DNA of 7,866 bases, from positions 1 to 7,866 of the forward strand of contig JACRCB010000064.1 in NCBI GenBank assembly GCA_016219165.1, in the 5' to 3' direction. The stretch comes from Deltaproteobacteria bacterium (lineage in GTDB: Bacteria > Desulfobacterota > GWC2-55-46 > DRQE01). The notes under the pieces were generated by a model, which was given only the letters and a program-made list of their open reading frames with translations, ran no database searches and was not told the DNA's origin. Shown here one piece after another: positions 1-6,725 of this stretch (the stretch's first letter is position 1; the number at the start of each line of letters is the position of its first letter). The position numbers and the translations under genes are program-made.

Positions 1-1360
1 AACCGAATAGCGCATCTATCGCCTCTTTGACGGTTGCAACCCCGACCGCCTCGATTCCTCCTGCCGGGTTCATTCCCTTAAGATTATCCTTCGGCAGTAT
101 GCACCGCGCAAATCCGAGTTTCTTAGCCTCCTTTATCCTCTGCTCCGCATGATTCACCGCCCTTACCTCTCCCGCCAGCCCCACCTCCCCGAACACAACG
201 GTCCTCCCTCCAACGGGCTTTTCGAGATAGTTCGATACGATGGATGCGAGTATCGCCATGTCCACCGCCGGCTCGTCCGTCCTCATCCCGCCTGCGACCT
301 TGACGAATATATCATGGTTTGAGAGCGCAATACCTGCCTTTCTTTCGAGTACTGCGACCAGAAGGAGCACCTTGTTGTAATCAACCCCCACGACAGTCCT
401 TCTCGGCATCCCGAAAAACGTCTTCGATACAAGCGCCTGTATCTCTATAAGCAAAGTCCTTGTCCCCTCAAGGCTCGCCGCAACGGCGGAGCCGGATGTG
501 CCCTCTGGCATTTCCTGAAGGAATACCTCGGAGGGGTTTACAACCTCGCACAGGCCGCTGTCCTTCATCTCAAAGACCCCTATCTCCATGACGGAGCCGA
601 AACGGTTCTTGACGGCGCGCAGTATCCTATATACGTAACTCGTCTTACCCTCGAAATAAAGGACGGTATCGACCATATGTTCCAGCACCTTGGGGCCCGC
701 GATAGCCCCCTCCTTTGTCACATGGCCGATAAGAAAGAGCGGAATCTCCATCGCCTTCGACAGCGTTATCAACTTAAGGCTCGCCTCCCTGAGTTGGCTT
801 ACGCTTCCGGGGGAGGATTCGATTTCATCCGTATACATGGTCTGGACCGAGTCCACGACCAGGACCTCGGGCTTCATCTCCCTTACCATCTCCACAATTT
901 TTTCAACCGAGACCTCGCACCACACAAAGAGGTTATTGTCGACCGCGGCGAGCCTTTCGGCCCGGAGCCTTATCTGTCTCATGGATTCCTCTCCGGAGAC
1001 ATAAAGCACCCTGTGCCCCTTTTTCGCAAAAACACCCATGGCCTGAAGTAAAAGGGTGGATTTCCCTATCCCCGGGTCTCCCCCGACGAGCACGCACGCC
1101 CCCGGGACCATCCCCCCTCCGAGCACCCTGTCCAGTTCCCCTATGCCGATATCCGTCCTCTCTTCCGATGCGCCTCCAACCGCTGTTATGGGCGCGGGGT
1201 GGACCAGGGAATCGAGCGCGGGGAACCCCTTTTTTCTTCCCTCCACCCGTTTTTCCTCCACGATGGTATTCCACTGGCTGCAGTCAGGACATCTGCCGAG
1301 CCATTTCAAGGAGGTGTGGCCGCACTCCTGACATGCATATACGGTTTTTACCTTGGCCAT
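1..1360 (-). CDS. radA: DNA repair/recombination ATPase RadA (Sms), C-terminus cut by window edge
   Basis: RadA is a RecA-related ATPase that processes recombination intermediates (branch migration) in DNA repair. The frame is open from ATG at 1360 to base 1. About 453 codons are visible against roughly 450-460 in the family, so only the last few are missing. It begins with the family's usual MAKVKTVYACQECG. A four-cysteine zinc finger is complete (C10, C13, C24, C27). The Walker A motif GGDPGIGKST is at residues 93-102, a Walker B strand (VLVVDS, D170) follows, and the RadA-specific KNRFG motif is at 252-256. The Lon-like C-terminal domain runs from about 280 to the edge and includes GVDYNKVLLL and a GEVGLAGEVR stretch. 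No recognisable ribosome binding site precedes the start: the upstream bases contain CCCTCC instead. It is transcribed divergently from the HEAT-repeat gene. Identification is very secure. Confidence 0.97.
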   Translation of the reverse strand, partial: MAKVKTVYACQECGHTSLKWLGRCPDCSQWNTIVEEKRVEGRKKGFPALDSLVHPAPITAVGGASEERTDIGIGELDRVLGGGMVPGACVLVGGDPGIGKSTLLLQAMGVFAKKGHRVLYVSGEESMRQIRLRAERLAAVDNNLFVWCEVSVEKIVEMVREMKPEVLVVDSVQTMYTDEIESSPGSVSQLREASLKLITLSKAMEIPLFLIGHVTKEGAIAGPKVLEHMVDTVLYFEGKTSYVYRILRAVKNRFGSVMEIGVFEMKDSGLCEVVNPSEVFLQEMPEGTSGSAVAASLEGTRTLLIEIQALVSKTFFGMPRRTVVGVDYNKVLLLVAVLERKAGIALSNHDIFVKVAGGMRTDEPAVDMAILASIVSNYLEKPVGGRTVVFGEVGLAGEVRAVNHAEQRIKEAKKLGFARCILPKDNLKGMNPAGGIEAVGVATVKEAIDALFG

Positions 1361-1417
1361 ATTACGGTTTGGAGGGACATTCCCTTAAAGATATTTCCAG
1401 ATTTCTCGTGGTTTTGT

Positions 1418-1445
1418 TTGACAAAAGGCGTTATTCTGTTAAGAT
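1418..1445 (+). promoter_or_regulatory. Predicted sigma-70-type promoter for the HEAT/HD-GYP operon
   Basis: A perfect -35 hexamer TTGACA (1418-1423) is followed after 16 bp by TAAGAT (1440-1445), a 4/6 match to TATAAT. Transcription would begin near 1452, leaving a leader of about 33 nt before the ATG at 1485. The -35 box lies inside a perfect inverted repeat, TTTTGT-ttg-ACAAAA (1412-1426), which could be an operator. It is the only convincing promoter-like pair seen in the radA/HEAT divergent spacer. It is a prediction from consensus match only. Confidence 0.55.
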
Positions 1446-1484
1446 AAAAAAAGGTTCTAAAAGTCATAGAGTTACGTTGAAATA

Positions 1485-3065
1485 ATGGGCACCGACCATA
1501 CAACCATACTAATTGAACTCAACAGGGCTGTCAAGGCGCTTAATTTCTACCCCAAGTGGCATCCCAGGCTTGAGGCCGCTCTCGGCGGTTTCTATTCCGT
1601 TCTCAAGGAGGCAACGTCCGAAAAAGGCGAGATAAAGTGGAAGATTGACAATAAGGGGATATATGACGGAAAAACCCCGATAGCCCCGAATCTCCCGGCG
1701 ACCTCTTCCCTGGCAAGGCAGCTATTCTTGAGAAAGGTAAAGGCGGTAAAATTCCTGCCGGCGGTTTCGCCGGCGGATACGAGGGCGCTTATCGAGATAC
1801 TTATTATGGAACCAAAGGATATATTCGACAAAGGCGGCGTTGATAAAGTTATGGCGGGGAAAGGGACGGGTAGTATACTCTTAAACGAGATGAGTTACGA
1901 GCAACTGGAAGAACTCAGGAAGGAATCGGAGGAGGAAAGAAGGGTTGCCGCAAAGAGGATGGAGCACACGCAGGAGTCCGGGGAGATGGAGGAAGGGGCA
2001 AGACTTAAGCAGGGGGGCAAACCCGAAAAAGAACCGCGTGAAGAGGAGAGCCTTGAAAGCCTTCTTAAGCGTATCGATAAAGAAACGGATTTCCTTATAT
2101 ACAACGACGTCTCCATCCGGATAACGGAAAAGGCCGACGTTTTAATCGGCAAAAACCGTTTTGACGAGGCGATGCCGGCGTTCGTCCTCTTCCTGAAACA
2201 CAGCATGCCGAAGTATTCCCCGACCGAGGAGATAAAGAAAAAGGCCGGGGAGTGCCTTGTTAGATTTCTCTGCTCGGAGGAACTCCTCGCCTATCTTGTA
2301 AAGAGGATCGCGGGCACTGAGGAGCCGGACCGAATGAAGTTTCAGGCCATGGTCTGGAAGGCGGGAGACGCGGTTATAGACCTCCTTATCGACGCCCTCA
2401 TCGAAACACCTCAGGCAAATGCTAGGCGCCACCTCTTCAACACACTCGTCAAATTCGGAGAGAAGATAAGGCCGAGGGTCGAATCCCGGCTCAATGACGC
2501 GAGGTGGTATGTGGTAAGGCAGATGGTGACCATACTCGGGGAGTTGGGCGGGGAAGAATCGACTGAGCCGCTTGAGAGGGCCTATAGCCACAACGACATG
2601 AGGGTTAAGAAGGAGGTGCTTAAAAGCCTCGGAAGGATCCCCTCCGTAAAATCGTCCCAGGTTCTCCTTTCGGCCGTAAGGGATGGAGATAAGAGCCTTC
2701 AGGGGCAGGCGATAATATCTCTCGGGATGCTCAAGGACGCCGCCGCAATAAACGCCCTCGGAGAACTGGCGCTTAAAAGAGAGCCGTTTACGGACAACTT
2801 CCAGATGAAGAAGGAGGCCATAAAGGCGCTCGGCATCATAGGGGATAAGAGGGCCGTGTCTTTTCTTACAAAACTCCTCTTGAAAAAGGTATGGTTTAGA
2901 AAGGACGAGCACGAAGAACTGAGAATGCTTGCGGTCGTATCCCTCGGAAAGATAGGCGGGAAAGAGGCTGTCTCTGCCATAGAAAAAATCTACAAGGATT
3001 CAACGGGCATACTCTATAATACATGTAAAAGGGCCTTGGAGGGAAGCGGAGGAGAAGGAGAATAA
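1485..3065 (+). CDS. HEAT-repeat protein with N-terminal domain shared with the downstream HD-GYP protein
   Basis: 526 residues, no signal peptide or membrane segment, so probably cytoplasmic. Three parts can be seen. Residues 1-135 form a mixed alpha/beta domain with the motif LNxxxxxxxFYPxxHP (12-27) that aligns with the N-terminus of the next gene. Residues 138-200 are a highly charged, Glu/Lys/Arg-rich helical linker, probably coiled coil. From about 205 the protein is helical, and residues 330-515 hold about five HEAT-like (PBS-lyase type) repeats with the recurring VVxxLGxxGG or ALGIIGDKRA turns, for example LGELGGEES at 351, ALGIIGDKRA at 448 and SLGKIGGKEA at 486. HEAT arrays bind proteins, so a scaffold or adaptor role is inferred; no catalytic motif is visible. 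ATG at 1485 is the first start after the predicted promoter and has no clear Shine-Dalgarno sequence. It is followed after 5 bp by the HD-GYP gene, so the two are almost certainly co-transcribed. The specific function is unknown. Confidence 0.9.
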   Translation: MGTDHTTILIELNRAVKALNFYPKWHPRLEAALGGFYSVLKEATSEKGEIKWKIDNKGIYDGKTPIAPNLPATSSLARQLFLRKVKAVKFLPAVSPADTRALIEILIMEPKDIFDKGGVDKVMAGKGTGSILLNEMSYEQLEELRKESEEERRVAAKRMEHTQESGEMEEGARLKQGGKPEKEPREEESLESLLKRIDKETDFLIYNDVSIRITEKADVLIGKNRFDEAMPAFVLFLKHSMPKYSPTEEIKKKAGECLVRFLCSEELLAYLVKRIAGTEEPDRMKFQAMVWKAGDAVIDLLIDALIETPQANARRHLFNTLVKFGEKIRPRVESRLNDARWYVVRQMVTILGELGGEESTEPLERAYSHNDMRVKKEVLKSLGRIPSVKSSQVLLSAVRDGDKSLQGQAIISLGMLKDAAAINALGELALKREPFTDNFQMKKEAIKALGIIGDKRAVSFLTKLLLKKVWFRKDEHEELRMLAVVSLGKIGGKEAVSAIEKIYKDSTGILYNTCKRALEGSGGEGE

Positions 3066-3070
3066 ACCTA

Positions 3071-4417
3071 ATGAAGGTCGATACAGAACAAATACTGAGG
3101 GCCCTTAACGCCTCGCTTAACTCGCGGAAACTCTACCCCGCGGGGCATCCTTCCGTTACCGTTCCGGCAAGGAGGCTTGAAGAGCTGATACTGGATTACC
3201 TGAAGGAGAGCGACAAACTCATAGTGGGTGTTGTCGACGGCACCATCATAGTCGAGGACATCCCCGTTGATGGAAGCGAGGAGCAGTTCCACGACATAAT
3301 AGAGCATCTCAGGAAAAACGGGGTCGGGGCAATAATCTTTATGCGGGGCGCGGGCAAAGAGGAACTCTCCCGTCTCCTCGATATCCTCACGGAAGACCCC
3401 CCCAATGCACCGGATGAACTGGAGGGGAAACTCCGGGGGAAAGGAGTTACGCATATAAACCTTAAGCTCCTGCCGAAGGAGAAAAAGAGTTTTCTCGAGG
3501 TCCACGGAGACGCCGTCCGCACCGTAAAGAACGCGATGGACGAAGTAAGGATGGGCAAGATCCCCAAATCCAATGAGGTAAAAAATGTAGCAAAGGATTT
3601 GACGGAAATGATATTTACCGACTCCAACGCGATGATGGGGCTTGCCATGATAAAGAGTTACGACGAGTACCTCTACAACCATTCCGTAAATGTGAGCATA
3701 TTCAGTATCTCTCTCGGGAGGTTCATGAGTCGCGACGAAAATGAACTCCGCATAATAGGGATGGCCTCTTTGCTTCACGACATCGGCAAGACCGGAGTTT
3801 CGGAGCATATTATAAGGAAGCCGGGCAACTTAAGTTTTGAGGAGTGGGAAAAGGTTAAGGAACATCCGGTATTGGGAAGCCGGATAGCGCAGAGGATGGA
3901 AGGCATAGACAGCAGGGTAACCACCATCATCTACGAGCACCATGTAAGATACGACCACTCCGGCTACCCCTCCCTCAAAGACACGCTCCACCCCCTCTCT
4001 CTCATCGTCAGTATAGCCGATGCCTACGACGCCCTCACCACCCTCAGGGTCTACCAGAAACCCTTCCAGCCGGTGGAGGCGATGAAGATACTCAACGACC
4101 TTGCAGGGAAACACTTCGACCCCTCAACCGTAAAGGCCTTCGAGGACATGATAGGGCTCTATCCGGTGGGTACGGTCGTGAGGTTATCTTCAAACGAGGT
4201 GGGGGTGGTGACAAAGGCGAATACGAATGCAAGCGACCGCCCGGTCGTAAAGGTCATATATGACGGTTCCGGAAGCCTCCTGGGCAAGCCCTATGTTGCG
4301 GACCTCACGCAAAAAGACTTCCAAACGCTCACGGTAGTAGGGACCGTGGACCCGCTCGCAAGGAACATGGACGTCGGGGCTTTCCTCGCCAAAGAGGTGA
4401 CGGCGGAAGGGCGGTAA
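3071..4417 (+). CDS. HD-GYP domain protein (predicted cyclic-dinucleotide phosphodiesterase)
   Basis: 448 residues, no membrane segment. HD-GYP enzymes are metal-dependent phosphodiesterases that hydrolyse cyclic di-GMP (some act on cGAMP). Residues 1-135 are the domain shared with the upstream HEAT protein (LYPAGHP at 21-27). A linker of about 45 residues follows, then the HD-GYP domain at about 185-360. The metal-ligand set expected for the family is present: H204 (NHSVNVS), H236-D237 with K240 (HDIGK), H265 (KEHPVLG), H290-H291, and D317 (IADAYDALT). The GYP triplet is at 298-300. In the signature HHxxxDGxGYP the Gly after Asp is His here (DHSGYP), a mild departure. A C-terminal segment (365-430, LYPVGTVVRLS and following) is a small beta-rich extension commonly seen after HD-GYP domains. 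GGAG at 3057-3060, inside the end of the previous gene, is a plausible ribosome binding site. Enzymatic activity is inferred from intact ligands; the substrate is not shown by sequence. Confidence 0.95.
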   Translation: MKVDTEQILRALNASLNSRKLYPAGHPSVTVPARRLEELILDYLKESDKLIVGVVDGTIIVEDIPVDGSEEQFHDIIEHLRKNGVGAIIFMRGAGKEELSRLLDILTEDPPNAPDELEGKLRGKGVTHINLKLLPKEKKSFLEVHGDAVRTVKNAMDEVRMGKIPKSNEVKNVAKDLTEMIFTDSNAMMGLAMIKSYDEYLYNHSVNVSIFSISLGRFMSRDENELRIIGMASLLHDIGKTGVSEHIIRKPGNLSFEEWEKVKEHPVLGSRIAQRMEGIDSRVTTIIYEHHVRYDHSGYPSLKDTLHPLSLIVSIADAYDALTTLRVYQKPFQPVEAMKILNDLAGKHFDPSTVKAFEDMIGLYPVGTVVRLSSNEVGVVTKANTNASDRPVVKVIYDGSGSLLGKPYVADLTQKDFQTLTVVGTVDPLARNMDVGAFLAKEVTAEGR

Positions 4418-4419
4418 CG

Positions 4420-4983
4420 TCAATCTTCCATCATCCCGAGCGCCCTTATGGCCGAGGCCCTCATGGCGGCATTCCCCTTGACGGCAAAATAAAGCATTGC
4501 CTCCTCCGTCCTTTTATCGCCGATACGGCCTATGACGTCCAGGGTGTTCTCTATCACCCCGGGGTCTTTACTTTTAAGCATCTGCATCAGGAGTGCGAGG
4601 ATTTGCGGGTCGCGGAAGCTACCGAGCGCGGATACCGCCACCCTCTCCACGACGAGACTGGGGTCTTTGAGCCTTTCCACTATTTCAGACAATACCCCTT
4701 TATCCCCAATCTTGCCCAGAACCCTCAGGGCCGCGGCCCTTACATCCTCCAGAGGGTCTTTCGAGGCCTTTACGAGTATCCTCAAGACCTCCTGCCCCCT
4801 CAAGTTCGAGAGCGCGTAAACGGCCCTGAGTTTTTCTATCATTTCTCCGGAATCAACCATTTTTTCGAGATAGACCAACCTTGCCCTTATCTCGAGCCTC
4901 TCGAGGGCCTCGGCCGCGGCGCTCCTTACGGCCTCGTCCTTTTCCTGAAGCGCCTTCACCAACGCCTGCTTCCTCTTATCCAT
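4420..4983 (-). CDS. Small HEAT-repeat protein
   Basis: 187 residues from ATG at 4983, consisting almost entirely of five to six HEAT-like (PBS-lyase type) repeats. Each has the pattern KDxxxxVRxxAxxxLGxIGD, for example DEAVRSAAAEAL (16-27), DPLEDVRAAALRVLGKIGD (76-94) and DPGVIENTLDVIGRIGD (140-156). There is no signal peptide, membrane helix or enzymatic motif. Such proteins usually mediate protein-protein contacts; no partner can be named. A TTG at 5019 in the same frame would give 199 residues and overlap the end of trmFO. ATG at 4983 is preferred because it starts right at the first repeat helix and leaves a 13-bp gap after the trmFO stop, but neither start has a good Shine-Dalgarno sequence. 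It is probably co-transcribed with trmFO. Its stop is 2 bp from the stop of the convergent HD-GYP gene, leaving no room for a terminator between them. Confidence 0.88.
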   Translation of the reverse strand: MDKRKQALVKALQEKDEAVRSAAAEALERLEIRARLVYLEKMVDSGEMIEKLRAVYALSNLRGQEVLRILVKASKDPLEDVRAAALRVLGKIGDKGVLSEIVERLKDPSLVVERVAVSALGSFRDPQILALLMQMLKSKDPGVIENTLDVIGRIGDKRTEEAMLYFAVKGNAAMRASAIRALGMMED

Positions 4984-4996
4984 ATATGTAAAATTA

Positions 4997-6301
4997 TCAG
5001 ATACCGCCTGAACTTTCAAGGATTTTGTTCTTCCACAGGGTAACGTCCGAAAGGGCCCTCTCTACGCAGCGCCTTCTGCTGGATTTCGAATTCACGCCTT
5101 TAATAAGCCCGAAGTTGGAATTCATCGGCTGAAAATCTCTCCGCCCGGGGTCTGTTATGTAATCTATGAGGGCGCCGACCATCGTTGTAGGAGGCGGAAA
5201 GGCGGGAGGGAGCCCCTTATAAAGCCTTGAAGCGTTAATCCCGGCGATGATGCCCGTTGCCGCTGATTCGCAGTAACCTTCGACCCCGGTAATCTGGCCC
5301 GCGAAAAATACCGAGGGGTCCTGATTGGTCTGAAGGGTCCTCAAAAGAAGCCTCGGGGAGTCTATGAAACTGTTACGGTGGATGCTTCCGTATCGGGCAA
5401 ACCTCGCGTTCTCAAGGCCGGGTATAAGGCTGAATACCCTTTTCTGCTCGGGCTTGAGAAGCCTTGTCTGAAAACCCACCATGTTGTAGAGGGTATCCTC
5501 CCTATTCTCCCTCCTCAACTGCAAGACCGCGTACGGGCGTTTCCCGGTTTTAGGGTCTATAATCCCGACCGGCTTCATGGGGCCGAAGGCAAGTGTGTCC
5601 CTCCCCCTCTCCGCGAGCGTCTCCACAGGCATGCACCCCTCGAAAAACATCCTTTCGAAGGAATGGAGAGGGGTCTTCTTTGAGAGCAGGAGTTCCCCGA
5701 CAAACCTCTCATACAGGGTCCTGTCCAGAGGGCAGTTTATGTAGTCGGCGCTACCCCTGTCATAACGCGACGCCATGAACGCCACATTGAAATCGATGGA
5801 ATCCTTGTACAGCACCGGGGATATCGCGTCATAGAAATATAAATTTTCCGCACCTACGAATCCGCGGATTTGGCCCGCGAACGCATCCGACGTCAGGGGG
5901 CCGGTTGCGATTATAAGGGGTCTTCCGGAAGGCATCCCTCTAACCTCTTCCCTTATAATCCGAACTCCTGCCCCTTCGATAGTCTCCGTTATGAATGAGG
6001 AAAACCTTTTGCGGTCCACGGAAAGCGATTTGCCGGCCGGCACCCTCTCTTCGTCCGCCGCGCGGATTACAAGGGAGCCCAGAAGACGCATCTCCTCTTT
6101 GAGGAGTCCGGAGGAGTTCTCCAGAGAGTCGCTCTTTAAGGAGTTGGAGCAGACGAGTTCCGCAAGGAGGGAGGAGGTATGAGCGGGAGAAAAAAGAAGA
6201 GGCTTCATCTCGTATATCGTAACGTCGACTCCGAGCCTTCTTGCCTGCCAGGCCGCCTCGCATCCCGCAAGCCCTCCGCCTATGACGGTTACCTCGTCCA
6301 T
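4997..6301 (-). CDS. trmFO: Folate-dependent tRNA (uracil-54-C5)-methyltransferase TrmFO
   Basis: TrmFO is an FAD flavoprotein that makes 5-methyluridine at position 54 of the tRNA T-loop, taking the one-carbon unit from methylenetetrahydrofolate and reducing power from NAD(P)H. The N-terminus MDEVTVIGGGLAGCEAAWQ is the Rossmann FAD-binding loop. Family hallmarks follow: LVCSNSLKSDSLENSSGLLK (50-69) containing C51, PAGKSLSVDR (88-97), FEGCMPVETLAERG (220-233) containing C223, FGPMKPVG (239-246), and the C-terminal FAGQITGVEGYCESAATG (333-350). C51 and C223 correspond to the two cysteines (Cys53, Cys226) studied in the Bacillus subtilis enzyme. Starting at ATG 6301 gives 434 residues, the usual family length. 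In-frame ATG 6334 and TTG 6337 would add 11-12 residues (MAVLSGCNIQG) ahead of the conserved start and are less likely. The small HEAT gene follows after 13 bp. Identification is secure. Confidence 0.97.
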   Translation of the reverse strand: MDEVTVIGGGLAGCEAAWQARRLGVDVTIYEMKPLLFSPAHTSSLLAELVCSNSLKSDSLENSSGLLKEEMRLLGSLVIRAADEERVPAGKSLSVDRKRFSSFITETIEGAGVRIIREEVRGMPSGRPLIIATGPLTSDAFAGQIRGFVGAENLYFYDAISPVLYKDSIDFNVAFMASRYDRGSADYINCPLDRTLYERFVGELLLSKKTPLHSFERMFFEGCMPVETLAERGRDTLAFGPMKPVGIIDPKTGKRPYAVLQLRRENREDTLYNMVGFQTRLLKPEQKRVFSLIPGLENARFARYGSIHRNSFIDSPRLLLRTLQTNQDPSVFFAGQITGVEGYCESAATGIIAGINASRLYKGLPPAFPPPTTMVGALIDYITDPGRRDFQPMNSNFGLIKGVNSKSSRRRCVERALSDVTLWKNKILESSGGI

Positions 6302-6391
6302 ACCCTGTATATTACAACCTGAAAGAACCGCCATCAAGGTCTTTTATCGCGCCCTCTTGCCCCGGATGAGAAATTATGTTAGTTTACCTCC

Positions 6392-6676
6392 GTGAAGAAG
6401 GCGCGCGCTCACGTGATAGTGTCGGGGCTTGTTCAGGGGGTTTTTTTCAGGGCGCACACGCAGGAGGCCGCAGTCCTACACGGCGTTACGGGATGGGTCA
6501 GGAATAATCACGACGGAACGGTCGAGGCTATATTCGAGGGAAAGGAAGAGACCGTAAAAAAGATGGTCGGGTGGTGCAAAAAGGGCCCGCCCGCGGCGAT
6601 GGTGGAAGACGTGGATATAAGATGGGGAGAGTTCAAAGACGAGTTTCCCGGCTTTACCATACGTTATGGGGATTAA
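6392..6676 (+). CDS. acyP: Acylphosphatase
   Basis: 94 residues, the normal length for this small alpha/beta-sandwich cytoplasmic enzyme, which hydrolyses carboxyl-phosphate (acyl phosphate) bonds. The signature is complete: VSGLVQGVFFRAHT (10-23) with catalytic Arg20, and GVTGWVRNNHDGTVEAIFEG (31-50) with catalytic Asn38. The C-terminus ends in the usual FTIRYGD strand. The start is GTG at 6392, with an in-frame TAG four codons upstream (6380-6382), so no earlier start is possible. Instead of a Shine-Dalgarno sequence, ACCTCC sits immediately before the GTG. The gene is divergent from trmFO (90-bp spacer) and 49 bp upstream of a lipoprotein gene on the same strand. Acylphosphatase genes are often placed near unrelated housekeeping genes, so context adds little. 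Confidence 0.96.
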   Translation: MKKARAHVIVSGLVQGVFFRAHTQEAAVLHGVTGWVRNNHDGTVEAIFEGKEETVKKMVGWCKKGPPAAMVEDVDIRWGEFKDEFPGFTIRYGD

Positions 6677-6677
6677 T

Positions 6678-6707
6678 GGTCCGCCGTAAAATATTTTTCC
6701 GGGGACC
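6678..6707. other. Imperfect hairpin between acyP and the lipoprotein gene
   Basis: GGTCC-G-CCG (6678-6686) can pair with CGG-GGACC (6700-6707), giving 8 bp with a single bulged G and an AT-rich loop of 13 bases. It begins 1 base after the acyP stop codon. No T-run follows on the plus strand, so it does not look like a classical intrinsic terminator. It could be an mRNA processing or stability element in a bicistronic transcript, or chance. Confidence 0.3.
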
Positions 6708-6725
6708 CTCCATGGAAAACTTCAG

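Noticed and set aside
1446..1467. AAAAAGGTTCT followed by AAAAGTC, resembling parts of the repeat at 7786-7852
   Set aside because: Only two short words match, in different spacing and without the palindromic partner arms; low-complexity A-rich sequence makes chance likely.
677..1485. Several 80-125-codon open frames on the plus strand and one on the minus strand in another frame
   Set aside because: All lie within or overlap the start of radA, whose frame shows zinc finger, Walker A, Walker B and KNRFG motifs; the others show no motif.
2142..2912. Long open frame of 256 codons on the minus strand inside the HEAT-repeat gene
   Set aside because: It is antisense to a clearly coding frame with repeat structure; its product has no recognisable motif and its openness follows from the codon bias of the plus-strand gene.
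3068..3808. Open frame of 246 codons on the minus strand opposite the HD-GYP gene
   Set aside because: The plus strand here encodes the conserved N-terminal domain and HD motif; the antisense product is Tyr/His/Val-rich with no domain, a typical shadow frame.
6338..6391. Possible -10 box CATAAT on the minus strand and TTATGT on the plus strand between trmFO and acyP
   Set aside because: No acceptable -35 hexamer lies 16-18 bp upstream of either, so no promoter is called although one must exist nearby.
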